A stretch of DNA of 64,000 nt from Rhizobium leguminosarum bv. trifolii WSM2297 (GCF_000271845.1 NZ_JH719395.1:3590253-3654252); one strand, 5' to 3'; positions 10,112-19,941 are shown, numbered from the stretch's first letter. Made by a program: numbers and translations. Notes: generated by a model from the sequence alone, not told the origin.

Positions 10112-11428
10112 TTTCCCGATACAAAACTCCGAGAAGATCACTCCGAGCAACTGCTCGACATCGACTCTTCCGGTAATCCTACCCAGATAGTCGGCCGCAC
10201 TTCGAAGCTGTTCGGTCCGCAACTCAAGATCAACGTCCGGTTTCGAGATCGCCGCGTCTAGCGCCGATAAACATTTCGCTAGCGAATCCTTATGCCGCTG
10301 CCGGCTGGGGATGGCCATGGAAAGACCCCCGAAACGCCTGGCGACAATATCGCCGATCAGCCGACGCAATTCCGGCAAACCATCGCCTGTCGCGGTCGAG
10401 ATTTGCAGATCATATTGATCCGTGCCGACATCTACGAGATCTTTTTTCGTGCCGACAGTAACATGCGTAGAGGACGGGTCCAAGTCGTCCGGGATCAACG
10501 GATTGACCATGTCGACCAGCAATAAAACCAGATCGGCGTCACGCAGCGCCACGCGGGCGCGACGCACACCTTCCATTTCGACCCGATCTTCGGCGTCACG
10601 AAGCCCCGCAGTGTCGTAGAGCTTGACGAGGTAACCCTCGATATCGAGATCAACCTGGAGAACATCGCGGGTCGTTCCGGCGATCTCCGTCACGATCGCC
10701 ACCTCACGACGTGCCAGCGCATTCAGCAGGCTCGATTTCCCGGCATTCGGCGCACCGGCAATGACAATCTTGAAGCCGTCTCTGATGATCTCGCCTGCCG
10801 AAGCCGCGGCCAGGTGATCTTCGATCTCGCTGCGAAGCGTCTCGATATCGGTCCAGACCATGTCCGACACCGAGCCGGGAACATCGTCTTCATCGGGAAA
10901 ATCAAGTTCTGCTTCGATCAGCGCCCGGGCACGCGTTAATCGTTCCGCCCACGAATCGTAAATCTTTGACAGACCGCCGGCGCTTTGTTCGATCGCAAGA
11001 CGTCGCTGCATCTCGGTTTCAGCGCCGATGAGATCGGCCAAGCCTTCGACCTCGAGGAGATCAAGTTTGCCGTTTTCAAAGGCCCGACGCGAGAACTCGC
11101 CTTCGACTGCCATCCGCACACCTGGAATATCCTCCAGTGCGTGAAACAAAGCCGCCAACACGGCTCTGCTGCCATGGACCTGCAACTCGGCAACATCCTC
11201 GCCGGTAAACGAGTTCGGCGCCGGAAAAAACAGCACAAGACCATTGTCGACCGGTTGATCGTTACGAGTCCGAATCGTTCGGTAGGCGGCATACCGGTCG
11301 GCCGGAACCGACCCGACAAGCCTGGTCAACAGCTCCCGGGTCAACGGGCCGCTGATGCGCACGATCGAAACGCCCGAGGGCGGCGACCCGCTCGAGAGCG
11401 CATAGATGGTATCAGTCAACATGGCCAT
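10109..11428 (-). CDS. mnmE: tRNA modification GTPase MnmE (TrmE)
   Basis: GTPase partner of MnmG in wobble uridine modification (439 residues). The N-terminal formyl-THF-binding domain spans roughly residues 1-120. The G domain has the P-loop GAPNAGKS at 225-232, the switch [14 protein letters not shown] and TKKD. The C-terminus ends FCIGK, carrying the conserved cysteine of the family. It lies downstream of rho behind a strong rho terminator, so it probably has its own promoter in 11429-11470. Confidence 0.97.
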   Translation of the reverse strand: MAMLTDTIYALSSGSPPSGVSIVRISGPLTRELLTRLVGSVPADRYAAYRTIRTRNDQPVDNGLVLFFPAPNSFTGEDVAELQVHGSRAVLAALFHALEDIPGVRMAVEGEFSRRAFENGKLDLLEVEGLADLIGAETEMQRRLAIEQSAGGLSKIYDSWAERLTRARALIEAELDFPDEDDVPGSVSDMVWTDIETLRSEIEDHLAAASAGEIIRDGFKIVIAGAPNAGKSSLLNALARREVAIVTEIAGTTRDVLQVDLDIEGYLVKLYDTAGLRDAEDRVEMEGVRRARVALRDADLVLLLVDMVNPLIPDDLDPSSTHVTVGTKKDLVDVGTDQYDLQISTATGDGLPELRRLIGDIVARRFGGLSMAIPSRQRHKDSLAKCLSALDAAISKPDVDLELRTEQLRSAADYLGRITGRVDVEQLLGVIFSEFCIGK

Positions 11429-11472
11429 GTCATTGGTCCGTGGGTTGGATCCGAATCGATCCCTCTCAAATA

Positions 11473-11508
11473 GAAAAAGCTGGCGACATCGTGGCGATGT
11501 CTCCAGCT
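11473..11508 (-). terminator. Terminator downstream of rho
   Basis: On the minus strand AGCTGGAGACATC pairs with GATGTCGCCAGCT (one internal mismatch, five-base loop), followed at once by TTTTTC. It lies about 110 bases after the rho stop codon and before mnmE. Confidence 0.8.
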
Positions 11509-11617
11509 CTCATTTGCATGCCGCCTGGAAAATCCACACGGCATGTTTAAAACAAAGAGCCAAAGCGCGCCGGATGGATCGAATTGGCGAGGCGCTTAGG
11601 CTGAATCCGGCTAAGGA

Positions 11618-12883
11618 TTATGTATTCATCGAGTCGAAGAAGTCGGAATTGTTCTTCGTCTGCTTGAGCTTGTCGATGAGGAATTCGATCGCATCGGTGG
11701 TGCCCATCGGCGCCAGAATGCGGCGGAGTACGAAGATCTTCTGCAGATCTTGGCGCGGAACCAGCAAGTCTTCCTTACGCGTTCCGGACTTCAGGATGTC
11801 CATCGCCGGGAAGATACGCTTATCGGCGACCTTGCGGTCGAGCACGATTTCCGAGTTGCCGGTACCCTTGAACTCTTCGAAGATGACTTCGTCCATGCGG
11901 CTGCCGGTATCGATCAGCGCCGTCGCGATAATCGTCAGCGAACCGCCTTCCTCGATATTACGGGCGGCACCGAAGAAACGCTTCGGGCGCTGCAGGGCAT
12001 TGGCATCGACACCGCCGGTCAGGACCTTACCGGAGGAGGGAACGACCGTGTTGTAGGCGCGGCCGAGACGGGTGATCGAATCGAGCAGGATGACGACGTC
12101 GCGGCCATGCTCGACAAGGCGCTTGGCCTTTTCGATGACCATTTCCGCCACCTGGACGTGACGCACTGCCGGTTCGTCGAAGGTCGAGGAGATGACCTCG
12201 CCGCGGACCGAACGCTGCATGTCGGTCACTTCCTCGGGGCGTTCGTCGATCAGCAGGACGATAAGATAGCATTCCGGATGGTTTGCCGTGATCGAATGCG
12301 CGATGTTCTGCAGCAGCACGGTCTTACCGGTGCGCGGCGGCGCGACGATCAATCCGCGCTGGCCCTTGCCGAGCGGTGCCACCAGGTCGATCACCCGCGG
12401 CGACAGATCCTTGGAGGTCGGAATATCGAGTTCCATCTTGAAGCGCTCGTTCGGATAGAGCGGCGTCAGATTGTCGAAGTGAACCTTGTGACGGATCTTT
12501 TCCGGATCGTCGAAATTGATGGTGTTGACCTTCAGCAGCGCGAAATAGCGCTCGCCTTCCTTCGGTCCACGGATCGGTCCCTCAACGGTATCGCCGGTTT
12601 TCAGCGAGAAACGGCGGATCTGCGACGGGGAGATATAAATATCGTCAGGACCCGGCAGGTAGTTTGCATTGGCGGAACGCAGGAAGCCAAACCCGTCCTG
12701 CAGCACCTCGACGACACCTTCGCCGATAATCTCGACATCCTGGCTGGCGAGCATCTTGAGGATGGCAAACATCAGCTCCTGCTTGCGCATCGTGCTGGCA
12801 TTCTCGACCTCGAGCGATTCGGCAAAAGCCAGAAGATCGGTCGGGGATTTGCTCTTAAGTTCCTGAAGCTTCATTTCAGCCAT
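11618..12883 (-). CDS. rho: Transcription termination factor Rho
   Basis: Hexameric RNA helicase that ends transcription (421 residues). The Rho N-terminal domain covers about residues 1-45, the cold-shock-like RNA-binding domain with DGFGFLRS about 50-120, and the ATPase has Walker A PPRTGKT at 182-188, with DERPEEV and the Q/R-loop region [20 protein letters not shown]. The frame stays open upstream to 13033, but the N-terminus [10 protein letters not shown] and family length support ATG 12883. A leader of nearly 200 bases separates it from hemJ, which fits autoregulation by attenuation but is not proven. Confidence 0.97.
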   Translation of the reverse strand: MAEMKLQELKSKSPTDLLAFAESLEVENASTMRKQELMFAILKMLASQDVEIIGEGVVEVLQDGFGFLRSANANYLPGPDDIYISPSQIRRFSLKTGDTVEGPIRGPKEGERYFALLKVNTINFDDPEKIRHKVHFDNLTPLYPNERFKMELDIPTSKDLSPRVIDLVAPLGKGQRGLIVAPPRTGKTVLLQNIAHSITANHPECYLIVLLIDERPEEVTDMQRSVRGEVISSTFDEPAVRHVQVAEMVIEKAKRLVEHGRDVVILLDSITRLGRAYNTVVPSSGKVLTGGVDANALQRPKRFFGAARNIEEGGSLTIIATALIDTGSRMDEVIFEEFKGTGNSEIVLDRKVADKRIFPAMDILKSGTRKEDLLVPRQDLQKIFVLRRILAPMGTTDAIEFLIDKLKQTKNNSDFFDSMNT

Positions 12884-13080
12884 GAAGTGACCAATACTCT
12901 TTTCAATTTCGAAGGGGAAAGGCGATGTTGGGTCGTTTTCGGTACTGCGAAGGGCTCGCAGACGACTGAACTCTACACACATGCCACGTAGATGAGATGC
13001 GCGGAAAATAGCGACTCGTGATCGCCGCCGCAAGGGGGCTGCTTAAAATGAAGCAAATTTAACCTGAGGGCGATTCCGCC
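12884..13080 (-). promoter_or_regulatory. rho leader region
   Basis: No separate gene is supported. The region is open in the rho frame from an ATG near 12994 ([12 protein letters not shown]). This could be a leader peptide or an N-terminal extension, but no strong ribosome site precedes it. Long leaders upstream of rho are common and usually mediate autoregulation. Confidence 0.35.
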
Positions 13081-13620
13081 TCAGAAAGGCTTCACCACGA
13101 CGAGGATCACGATGACGATCATCAGCAAGGTTGGCGCCTCGTTCATGAACCGCCAATAGCGCGCGGAACGGCGATTTTCATCCCGTTCGAAGGCTCTGAC
13201 TGCGCGGCTGAAGAACATATGAACACCGGTCAAGAGCACGACGAGGCCGATCTTCGCATGCAGCCAGCCGCCCTGGAATCCATAGACCGACCAGGCGAGA
13301 TAGAGGCCGAAAATCCAGGTCAGCATCATCGCCGGCGTCATGATGATTCGCAGCAGCCGGCGCTCCATCACCTTAAAGGTTTCCGATTGCACCGAACCCG
13401 GTTCGGCATCGGTGTGGTAGATGAACAGCCGCGGCATATAGAACAACCCGGCCATCCAGGAAATCACCGCGATGATGTGCAGCGCCTTGATCCAGAGATA
13501 GAGATTATCGGGGTTCCAGACAAAAAGCCCGACCGCCATCAGCGCAAAGAAGGCCACCGCAAAATGCGCGCGGCGTCGGGCGTAGACGCCCGTTCGTCGA
13601 TCGGTCTGCTTTTCCGTCAT
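13081..13620 (-). CDS. hemJ: Protoporphyrinogen IX oxidase HemJ
   Basis: Membrane enzyme for the oxygen-independent-type oxidation of protoporphyrinogen IX in haem synthesis (179 residues). About four hydrophobic helices are visible. The motif WIKALHIIAVISWMAGLFYMPRLFIYH contains the histidine conserved in HemJ. The ATG at 13620 shares one base with the hemE stop (TGATG), so translation is probably coupled. A GTG one codon earlier is also possible. Its position after hemE supports the haem role. Confidence 0.92.
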   Translation of the reverse strand: MTEKQTDRRTGVYARRRAHFAVAFFALMAVGLFVWNPDNLYLWIKALHIIAVISWMAGLFYMPRLFIYHTDAEPGSVQSETFKVMERRLLRIIMTPAMMLTWIFGLYLAWSVYGFQGGWLHAKIGLVVLLTGVHMFFSRAVRAFERDENRRSARYWRFMNEAPTLLMIVIVILVVVKPF

Positions 13621-14663
13621 CACTCGCCGCCCACGCGTCCGCCGCGTACCCGATCGACCAGCAGGTGCACATGCTCGGGGTCGGCCTGCGGCGTGATGCC
13701 GTGGCCGAGATTGAAGATCAGCGGTCCACGGCCGAGATGCTGCAGAATATCGTCAATACCCTCTTCCAGCGCCCGGCCGCCGGCAACGACGCGCATCGGA
13801 TCGAGATTGCCCTGAACCGGCCCGTCCTTCTGAAGTTCGGCGGCAAAGGCTAACGGCACCGACCAGTCGAGGCCGATCGCATCGGCGCCGGTCTTCTGAC
13901 GATAGTTTTTCAGCTGGTAACCGGCGCCCTTGGCGAAGGCGATGATCCGCGCCTGCGGCCGCTGCGATTTGACCGAAGCGATCATTCGGGCAACCGGCCG
14001 GATCGCGAACGCCTCGAACTCCCTCTCACCGAGAACGCCCGCCCAGGAATCGAAGATCTGCACGGCATCCGCGCCGGCATCGATCTGAGCGACGAGATAA
14101 TCGGCCGAGACATCAGCAAGCAGCATCAGCAGATGTTCGAAGGCGCGGGGATAGCGATAGGCGAACAGACGGGCGGGGGCCTGATCCGGCGTGCCGTGTC
14201 CGGCGATCATATAGGTCGCAACCGTCCAGGGCGCGCCGCAGAAGCCGAGCAGCGTGGTTTCGGTCGGCAGCTCCTGGCGCAACCGTCGGACCGTCTCCAG
14301 AACCGGTCTGAGATAATCGACAACCTCTTCCCCGTTCAATCGCCCGATACCAGCTTCATCGATCGGATCCATTTCCGGTCCATGCCCCTCGGTGAACCGG
14401 ACGTTCCGCTTCATCGCGTCGGGAATGACAAGGATATCGGAAAACAGGATGGCTGCGTCAAAGCGATAACGGCGGATCGGCTGCAATGTCACTTCGACGG
14501 CGTAATCGGGTGTGTAGCAGAGATCGAGGAAACTTCCGGCCTTTGCCCGCGTCTCTCGATATTCCGGAAGGTAGCGTCCCGCCTGTCTCATCAGCCAGAG
14601 AGGAGGAGGGGAGAGGCTTTCGCCATCGAGAACCCTCATGATCTTTCGGCGCGTGTCGCTCAA
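13620..14663 (-). CDS. hemE: Uroporphyrinogen decarboxylase HemE
   Basis: Decarboxylates uroporphyrinogen III to coproporphyrinogen III in haem synthesis (347 residues). The signatures [17 protein letters not shown] near the N-terminus and [14 protein letters not shown] are diagnostic, and the substrate-binding GLDWSVPL is present. I chose TTG 14663, preceded by AGGGAAG, because homologues begin just upstream of [10 protein letters not shown]. The first internal ATG (14640) would remove conserved residues. The gene directly borders the proposed oriC. Confidence 0.97.
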   Translation of the reverse strand: MSDTRRKIMRVLDGESLSPPPLWLMRQAGRYLPEYRETRAKAGSFLDLCYTPDYAVEVTLQPIRRYRFDAAILFSDILVIPDAMKRNVRFTEGHGPEMDPIDEAGIGRLNGEEVVDYLRPVLETVRRLRQELPTETTLLGFCGAPWTVATYMIAGHGTPDQAPARLFAYRYPRAFEHLLMLLADVSADYLVAQIDAGADAVQIFDSWAGVLGEREFEAFAIRPVARMIASVKSQRPQARIIAFAKGAGYQLKNYRQKTGADAIGLDWSVPLAFAAELQKDGPVQGNLDPMRVVAGGRALEEGIDDILQHLGRGPLIFNLGHGITPQADPEHVHLLVDRVRGGRVGGE

Positions 14664-14673
14664 GCGCTTCTTC

Positions 14674-14717
14674 CCTATAAAAAATCAAAGATATTTTAAA
14701 AGGTTTCTATTTCTTAG
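14674..14717. other. AT-rich segment, candidate DNA unwinding element
   Basis: A run of about 44 bases dominated by A and T (contains ATAAAAAATC, ATATTTTAAAA, CTATTTCTTA) in an otherwise GC-rich genome, on the hemE side of the DnaA boxes. It could also contain the hemE promoter. Confidence 0.55.
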
Positions 14718-14880
14718 AGTCGGTGTCTATCAAGGATTAAAATCCATCCACCACCGATGCCATTTGTCGCGTGCCCGCAAAAAATATCGGAAGGATTTCG
14801 CTATTCTGTCGAAAGTTTGGGGAGAAGCCGAATCTGAAAATGATTCCAGATCCTTCCGGACGGACGATTTTTTCCGCCGC

Positions 14881-14889
14881 TGTGGATAA
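14881..14889 (-). promoter_or_regulatory. DnaA box 1
   Basis: TGTGGATAA, the exact reverse complement of the DnaA box TTATCCACA. Confidence 0.85.
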
Positions 14890-14927
14890 GCTGTGGACCT
14901 CGTCTCGACAAATCGACCTGCTCCACA

Positions 14928-14936
14928 TTGTCCACA
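14928..14936 (+). promoter_or_regulatory. DnaA box 2 (one mismatch)
   Basis: TTGTCCACA differs from TTATCCACA at the third base only. It lies between the two perfect boxes and in the opposite orientation. Confidence 0.65.
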
Positions 14937-14969
14937 GGGCATGCCGAAACCGATCGGCAAAATTCGAAA

Positions 14970-14978
14970 TGTGGATAA
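14970..14978 (-). promoter_or_regulatory. DnaA box 3
   Basis: TGTGGATAA, a second perfect DnaA box, in the same orientation as box 1 and 89 bases away. Confidence 0.85.
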
Positions 14979-15063
14979 GGGGGCATGTTTTCCCTTGCCG
15001 GGACCTGCCTCGCCGCCTTAGCTCTGTTTCATCCAGTGTTTTCAACAGGCAGCGGAAAATAGC

Positions 15064-15885
15064 GTGGAGAACAGAACGAACTTCTTTCATCTGCATCTGA
15101 TTTCTGACTCAACCGGAGAGACTCTGATCTCCGCCGGTCGCGCCGCATCGGCGCAGTTCAGAGCCGCACAGCCGATCGAACATGTCTATCCGCTGATCCG
15201 CAACCGCAAGCAGCTGCTGCCGGTTCTGCAGGCGATCGATGACGCCCCCGGTATCGTGCTTTATACGATCGTCGACCGGGAGCTTGCGAGCCTGATCGAT
15301 GAGCGCTGCGTCGAGATGGGCGTTGCCTCGGTGAACGTGCTGGAGCCGGTCATGAATGCGTTCCAGATCTATCTCGGCGCCCCGTCGCGCCGTCGGGTCG
15401 GTGCCCAGCATGTGATGAATGCCGGCTACTTCGCCCGAATCGAAGCGCTGAATTTCACCATGGATCATGACGACGGCCAGATGCCGGACGGTTATAATGA
15501 CGCCGATGTCGTCATCATCGGCATCAGCCGCACGTCGAAAACACCGACCAGCATCTACCTCGCCAACCGCGGCATCAAGACGGCGAACATTCCGATCGTT
15601 TACGGCGTGCCGTTGCCGGAGAGCCTGTTCACTGCGACCAAACCGCTGATCGTCTGCCTGATCGCCACCACCGACCGAATCTCCCAGGTGCGGGAAAATC
15701 GCATACTCGGCGCAACGCATGGCTTCGATCGTGAACACTATACCGATCGTGCCGCGATTTCCGAGGAGCTGAAATATGCCCGCTCGCTCTGCGCCCGCCA
15801 CAACTGGCCGCTGATCGACGTGACCCGCCGCTCCATCGAGGAAACCGCCGCGGCAATCGTTGCCCTGCGCCCGAAGCTGCGCTAA
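15064..15885 (+). CDS. DUF299 pyruvate,phosphate dikinase regulatory protein (kinase/phosphorylase)
   Basis: Bifunctional ADP-dependent kinase and pyrophosphorylase of the DUF299/PSRP family, which in other bacteria switches pyruvate phosphate dikinase or PEP synthase off and on (273 residues). The family start [19 protein letters not shown] is at residues 10-28 and the P-loop GISRTSKT is at 153-160. The target in this organism is not visible in the window. It starts at GTG 15064 behind a weak GGAAAA site. It is the right-hand neighbour of oriC, equivalent to the gene beside the Caulobacter origin. Confidence 0.93.
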   Translation: MENRTNFFHLHLISDSTGETLISAGRAASAQFRAAQPIEHVYPLIRNRKQLLPVLQAIDDAPGIVLYTIVDRELASLIDERCVEMGVASVNVLEPVMNAFQIYLGAPSRRRVGAQHVMNAGYFARIEALNFTMDHDDGQMPDGYNDADVVIIGISRTSKTPTSIYLANRGIKTANIPIVYGVPLPESLFTATKPLIVCLIATTDRISQVRENRILGATHGFDREHYTDRAAISEELKYARSLCARHNWPLIDVTRRSIEETAAAIVALRPKLR

Positions 15886-15918
15886 GCGCTGACCGGCAGC
15901 CGGAGCTTCGAGGAACCC

Positions 15919-16518
15919 ATGACGCAGAAACTCATCCTTGCATCGTCGAGCCCTTTTCGGCGAATGCTGATGGAAAACGCCGGTTTATCCTTCGAGGCGC
16001 ATGCCGCAAGGATCGATGAACGGACAATCGAGGCGCCGTTGGAAAACGCCGGCGCAACGCCGGATGCCGTCGCCCTTGTCCTCGCCATGGCCAAGGCCGA
16101 AGATGTCAGCAGCCGTTTTCCGGAAAGCCTGGTCATCGGTTCGGATCAGACGATGTCGCTCGCCGACCGCGTCTTCCACAAGCCGCGCGATATGACCGAC
16201 GCCGCCAACCATCTTCAGGCCCTTTCCGGCGTGACACACCGGTTGAACAGCGCCGTTGCGATCGTCAGCAACGGCGTCGTCCTGTGGCAACATCTCGCCC
16301 ATGCGGAACTGACCATGCGGCCGTTGACGGCCGAGTTCATTGCCGGGCACCTGGCGCGGGTCGGCGACAAAGCGCTTTCGAGCGTCGGCGCCTATCAGTT
16401 GGAGGGGGAGGGCATTCAGCTCTTCGAGAAAATCGAGGGTGATTATTTCACCATTCTCGGCCTGCCGATGCTGCCTCTTCTGGAAAAATTGCGCGACCTC
16501 GGAGCGATCGATGGGTGA
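15919..16518 (+). CDS. maf: Maf-like nucleoside triphosphate pyrophosphatase
   Basis: House-cleaning nucleotide pyrophosphatase of the Maf/YhdE/YceF family (199 residues). The N-terminal [26 protein letters not shown] and the C-terminal [26 protein letters not shown] are family hallmarks. The change from SDQ to the more usual ADT/SDQ variants suggests the YceF (m7GTP) branch, by inference. It starts at ATG 15919, 33 bases after DUF299, and its last eight bases overlap aroE. Confidence 0.92.
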   Translation: MTQKLILASSSPFRRMLMENAGLSFEAHAARIDERTIEAPLENAGATPDAVALVLAMAKAEDVSSRFPESLVIGSDQTMSLADRVFHKPRDMTDAANHLQALSGVTHRLNSAVAIVSNGVVLWQHLAHAELTMRPLTAEFIAGHLARVGDKALSSVGAYQLEGEGIQLFEKIEGDYFTILGLPMLPLLEKLRDLGAIDG

Positions 16519-17368
16519 TTCACGTGAAACATTCGGGCCGAAAGCGTTTGTCACGGGCTTTCCGGTTAAGCATTCGCGCTCGCCGTTGATCCATGGATAT
16601 TGGCTGAAGACGCTTGGCCTGCCGGGCAGCTACCGCGCCCACGAAGTCGCACCCGAGGCCTTTGCCGATTTCATCGCTTCGATGAAGGACGGTAGTTCCG
16701 GCTTTACCGGCGGCAATGTCACCATTCCCCACAAGGAACTGGCGTTCCGCCTCGCCGACAAGCCGGACGAACTGTCGCGCGAACTCGGCGCCGCGAACAC
16801 GCTCTGGCTGGAAGACGGTATCCTGCATGCGACGAATACCGACGGCCGCGGCTTTACCGCCAATCTCGACGAACGCCATCCGGGCTGGGACCGGCACGAC
16901 ACCGCGGTCGTCTTTGGCGCCGGCGGTGCCAGCCGGGCGATCATCCAGGCGGTCCGTGACCGCGGTTTCCAGACGATCCACGTCGTCAACCGCACCGTCG
17001 AACGCGCCCGTGAACTGGCCGATCGCTTCGGTCCGAAGGTTCAGGCGCATCCGGCCGATGCGCTTGCCGAGGTCATGAAAGGAGCCGGCCTTTTCATCAA
17101 TACCACCTCGCTTGGCATGGATGGCGAGGCGGCGCCGCAGCTCGATTTCACCCCGCTTGCAGCCGATGCCGTCGTCACCGACATCGTCTACATCCCGTTG
17201 AAGACGCCGATCCTGGCACAGGCAGAAGAGCAAGGATTTTCCACGGTCGATGGTCTCGGCATGCTGCTGCATCAGGCCGTGCCGGGATTCGAAAAATGGT
17301 TCGGCAAGCGTCCTGTCGTCGACGCGGCACTGCGCGCTCTGATCATCGCCGATATGGAAGCTCACTGA
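16511..17368 (+). CDS. aroE: Shikimate dehydrogenase AroE
   Basis: NADP-dependent reduction of 3-dehydroshikimate to shikimate in aromatic amino acid synthesis (285 residues). The substrate-binding [14 protein letters not shown], the catalytic-lysine motif [10 protein letters not shown] and the NADP motif [11 protein letters not shown] are visible, followed by NTTSLGM. I used ATG 16511, although the frame is open earlier inside maf, because family proteins begin about 15 residues before HSRSP. A parS-like site covers codons 2-7. Overlaps with maf and coaE suggest one operon. Confidence 0.95.
   Translation: MGDSRETFGPKAFVTGFPVKHSRSPLIHGYWLKTLGLPGSYRAHEVAPEAFADFIASMKDGSSGFTGGNVTIPHKELAFRLADKPDELSRELGAANTLWLEDGILHATNTDGRGFTANLDERHPGWDRHDTAVVFGAGGASRAIIQAVRDRGFQTIHVVNRTVERARELADRFGPKVQAHPADALAEVMKGAGLFINTTSLGMDGEAAPQLDFTPLAADAVVTDIVYIPLKTPILAQAEEQGFSTVDGLGMLLHQAVPGFEKWFGKRPVVDAALRALIIADMEAH
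16516..16531. promoter_or_regulatory. parS site 4 (one mismatch), right of oriC
   Basis: TGATTCACGTGAAACA differs from the parS consensus only at base 3. It lies across the maf stop and the first codons of aroE, about 1.6 kb from the DnaA boxes and on the opposite side from sites 1-3. Confidence 0.8.
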
Positions 17369-17979
17369 TGCTGAAGATCGGACTGACCGGCTCCATTGGA
17401 ATGGGAAAATCGACAGCAGGCAAGCTCTTTGCCGAGGCCGGGATCCCGCTGAATGATTCGGATGCCGTGGTCCATGATCTCTATGCAGGCGAGGCTGCAC
17501 CCCTGGTGGATGCCGCCTTTCCCGGCACGATGAAGGATGGAACGGTCGACCGGCGCGAACTCGGCCGCCAACTGGCGCTTGATCCCGATGGCTTCAAACG
17601 CCTGGAAGCGATCGTCCATCCGCTGGTGCGCAAACGCGAGACGGAATTTTTAAAGCGGCAGCGCGGCGCCGGCGCCGAGATGGTCGTCCTTGATATTCCG
17701 CTGCTCTTCGAAACCAATGCCTGGGAAAGAGTGGATGTCGTCGTCGTTGTCAGCGCCGGTCCACAGATTCAACGCGAGAGGGTGCTTGCGCGCGAAGGCA
17801 TGACCGAGGAAAAATTCGAGATGATTCTCTCGCGCCAAACGCCGGACGCGGAAAAACGGCGCCGGGCGGATTATCTGATCGACAGCAGCGGCAGTATCGC
17901 GGAGACGAAGGAACGGGTGCTCGAGATTATCGCCGACCTGAAAATACGGATTGCCAAGGGAGATTTCCGGAATGCGTGA
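17368..17979 (+). CDS. coaE: Dephospho-CoA kinase CoaE
   Basis: Last step of coenzyme A synthesis: phosphorylates the ribose of dephospho-CoA (203 residues). The P-loop GSIGMGKST is at residues 8-16, DSDAVVHDLY and VVLDIPLLFET follow, and the lid region RQ is present (SRQTPDAEKRRRADYLID). ATG 17368 overlaps the aroE stop by one base (TGATG). Its last eight bases overlap dnaQ. The pair coaE-dnaQ next to the origin is also found in other alphaproteobacteria. Confidence 0.96.
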   Translation: MLKIGLTGSIGMGKSTAGKLFAEAGIPLNDSDAVVHDLYAGEAAPLVDAAFPGTMKDGTVDRRELGRQLALDPDGFKRLEAIVHPLVRKRETEFLKRQRGAGAEMVVLDIPLLFETNAWERVDVVVVVSAGPQIQRERVLAREGMTEEKFEMILSRQTPDAEKRRRADYLIDSSGSIAETKERVLEIIADLKIRIAKGDFRNA

Positions 17980-18694
17980 GATCATCTTCGATACGGAAAC
18001 CACCGGCCTCGACAACCGCGCCGACCGCATCATCGAAATCGGCGGCATCGAACTGTTCAACCATTTCCCGACCGGCAACGTCATCCATATCTACATCAAT
18101 CCTGGAGACCAGAAGGTTCATCCGGATGCGCTCGCTGTGCACGGCATTACCGATGAGTTCCTGAAGGACAAGAAGCCTTTCGCAGACGTTGCCGAAGAAA
18201 TCCTTGCCTTCTTCGGCGATGCGAAGTGGATTGCCCACAACGCCACTTTCGATATGGGCTTCATCAACGCCGAATTGGCGCGGATCGGTTTACCGCCGAT
18301 CCTGCCGGAGAGGGTGGTCGATACCCTGTCGATGGCGCGGCGCAAACATCCGATGGGGCCAAATTCGCTCGACGCGCTCTGCCGGCGTTACGGCATCGAC
18401 AATTCCCACCGCACCAAACACGGCGCGCTGCTCGACTCCGAACTGCTCGCCGAAGTCTATATCGAGATGATCGGCGGCAGGCAGGCAGCTTTCGGCCTGA
18501 GCATGACCGCGACGTCAGGCCAGAACGGTCGCGGCGACGGGGCGGAGGAAGAGGATGTGGTGATGGCATCGGTGCTCGAGCGGCCTCGACCGCTCGCCCC
18601 CCGCCTCAGCCCGTCTGAGGCGCAGGCGCATGAGGCGCTCGTCGCCAAGCTCGGTGAAAAAGGCATCTGGGCGAAATACGCCAGCCTCAATTAA
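17972..18694 (+). CDS. dnaQ: DNA polymerase III epsilon subunit (3'-5' exonuclease)
   Basis: Proofreading exonuclease of the replicative polymerase (240 residues). Exo I FDTETTG (catalytic D7 and E9), Exo II HNATFDMGFI and Exo III HGALLDSELLAEVY are intact. The C-terminal part (about residues 180-240), low in conservation, carries the polymerase-binding and clamp-binding segment. ATG 17972 has AAGGGAG ten bases upstream, whereas the earlier TTG lies inside coaE without such a site. It converges on secB, with a hairpin between them. Confidence 0.96.
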   Translation: MREIIFDTETTGLDNRADRIIEIGGIELFNHFPTGNVIHIYINPGDQKVHPDALAVHGITDEFLKDKKPFADVAEEILAFFGDAKWIAHNATFDMGFINAELARIGLPPILPERVVDTLSMARRKHPMGPNSLDALCRRYGIDNSHRTKHGALLDSELLAEVYIEMIGGRQAAFGLSMTATSGQNGRGDGAEEEDVVMASVLERPRPLAPRLSPSEAQAHEALVAKLGEKGIWAKYASLN

Positions 18695-18711
18695 ACCGGC
18701 CTCAATTGAAA

Positions 18712-18734
18712 ATGCCCGGGACTTGCCCGGGCAT
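18712..18734. terminator. Terminator between dnaQ and secB
   Basis: Perfect nine-base stem ATGCCCGGG / CCCGGGCAT with a five-base loop. On the minus strand it is followed by TTTTCAATT, so it works best as the secB terminator. It may also serve dnaQ. Confidence 0.75.
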
Positions 18735-18761
18735 CCGCATCTCTGAACCGAAAAAATCCGA

Positions 18762-19244
18762 TCAGTTCGGAACGGCCTGAACCTTGGCACGGGCCTGTTC
18801 TTCGGCAACGCGCTGAGCGAACATCTGCGTGAAGTCGATCGGGTCGATCATCAGCGGCGGGAAGCCACCGTTGCGGGTGACGTCGGCGATGATCTGACGG
18901 GCGAAGGGGAAGAGCATGCGCGGGCACTCAATGAAGAGAACCGGCAGCATGTGTTCCTGCGGGAAACCGGCAACGCGGAAGACACCGCCATAGGCGAGCT
19001 CGGTATGGAACACCGTCTTGTCGCCGTCCTTGGCTTCGGCATTCAGCGACAGCACGACATCGAAATCCGTATCCGAAAGCGGATTGGCGTTGACGTTCAC
19101 ATTGATGTTGATCGTCGGCGCCTTGTCGCGGGCCTGCAGCGAGCGCGGTGCACCCGGATTTTCGAAGGAGAGATCCTTGGTATATTGCGCAAGGATCGAA
19201 AGGGTGGGGCTGGCCGCACCGTTGCTGTTGTCATCGTCTGCCAT
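18762..19244 (-). CDS. secB: Protein-export chaperone SecB
   Basis: Tetrameric cytoplasmic chaperone that keeps preproteins unfolded for SecA (160 residues). [16 protein letters not shown] at residues about 16-31 and the strand motif [21 protein letters not shown] are characteristic, as is [13 protein letters not shown] near the C-terminus. ATG 19244 has GAGGAAAA just upstream; the longer open frame is not supported. It stands alone, divergent from nothing and downstream of fxsA. Confidence 0.97.
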   Translation of the reverse strand: MADDDNSNGAASPTLSILAQYTKDLSFENPGAPRSLQARDKAPTININVNVNANPLSDTDFDVVLSLNAEAKDGDKTVFHTELAYGGVFRVAGFPQEHMLPVLFIECPRMLFPFARQIIADVTRNGGFPPLMIDPIDFTQMFAQRVAEEQARAKVQAVPN

Positions 19245-19345
19245 TGGCTTTTCCTCGAGGGGCATGGGAATGGTGCCGCCATCTAACATTTCAGGGGAGG
19301 GCTTACAACCCTAGGCGCTTGGTCCGGTTGATCGGTCGAAGCGCC

Positions 19346-19861
19346 TCAGTCGCCGAGATGTTTGCCCGACCACGGCGAGTTGCGGTCCGGCTCCCTATGA
19401 TAGTCCTCATCGTCGAGATCGACCACCTTTGAGTTCGGCTTGCGGTCGCGGAAATCGGGCTGTGGTCCGGCGGAAAAGCCGCCCTTGGCATTAATGGTGA
19501 CGAAGCGCTTGGCGACCCACCGCCAGACAAGATCGCGCACCGGCGGAATGAGAATGAGGATCGCGACGATATCCGTGAGGAAGCCGGGAATGATCAGCAG
19601 CAGCGAGGCGATGACGTTCATCGCCGGCCGCAACAGCTCGCGACCCGGCATCACCCCGTTTCGTCCTTCGCTCGACATGCGGCGCAAAATACCGATGCCC
19701 TGCCGGCGCAGCAGAACCAGCCCGAGAACGAAGCCCAGCATGACGAGCGCCAGCGTCAGCCACAATCCGATTGCCCGGCCGACGACGACGAAACCGGCAA
19801 TTTCGGCAAGCGGCAGCAGCAGAATGAAAGCTGGCAGGATCGAAAAACGCATGATCGTCAT
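19346..19861 (-). CDS. fxsA: FxsA-family membrane protein
   Basis: Cytoplasmic membrane protein (171 residues) of the FxsA family, named for suppression of F-plasmid exclusion of phage T7; its normal cell role is unclear. Three to four hydrophobic segments are seen: about residues 5-50 (two), and 80-105 (NVIASLLLIIPGFLTDIVAILILIPPVR), followed by a charged cytoplasmic tail. The motif RQGIGILRRM is typical. ATG 19861 or 19852 could start it. Divergent from the Tim44-like gene. Confidence 0.88.
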   Translation of the reverse strand: MTIMRFSILPAFILLLPLAEIAGFVVVGRAIGLWLTLALVMLGFVLGLVLLRRQGIGILRRMSSEGRNGVMPGRELLRPAMNVIASLLLIIPGFLTDIVAILILIPPVRDLVWRWVAKRFVTINAKGGFSAGPQPDFRDRKPNSKVVDLDDEDYHREPDRNSPWSGKHLGD

Positions 19862-19913
19862 GTCCCGGGCTAACCGGTCTCCTCTTGGCGCCGGCGAAGA
19901 TGCCAGCCATCAT

Positions 19914-19941
19914 TTGAATCATCTGTATAGGCAGACTATAT
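19914..19941 (+). promoter_or_regulatory. Candidate sigma-70 promoter for the Tim44-like gene
   Basis: TTGAAT, a 16-base spacer and CTATAT, ending 42 bases before the start codon of the Tim44-like gene. The -10 matches the rhizobial preference for CTATAT. Confidence 0.5.

Larger units (their letters stand above)
14664..15063. other. Probable chromosomal replication origin (oriC)
   Basis: A 400-base gap between hemE and a DUF299 gene, the location of the origin in Caulobacter and many alphaproteobacteria. It holds two perfect DnaA boxes (14881-14889, 14970-14978), one single-mismatch box (14928-14936), an AT-rich run at about 14674-14717 that could be the unwinding element, and two GANTC sites (14717, 14842) that CcrM would methylate. 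The genes around it are parAB, rsmG, mnmG and gyrB. The short ORFs inside it are not supported. Confidence 0.85.

Noticed and set aside
14638..15100. Several ORFs of 60-119 codons within the oriC gap
   Set aside because: They overlap each other on both strands and cover DnaA boxes; none has a ribosome site or domain.
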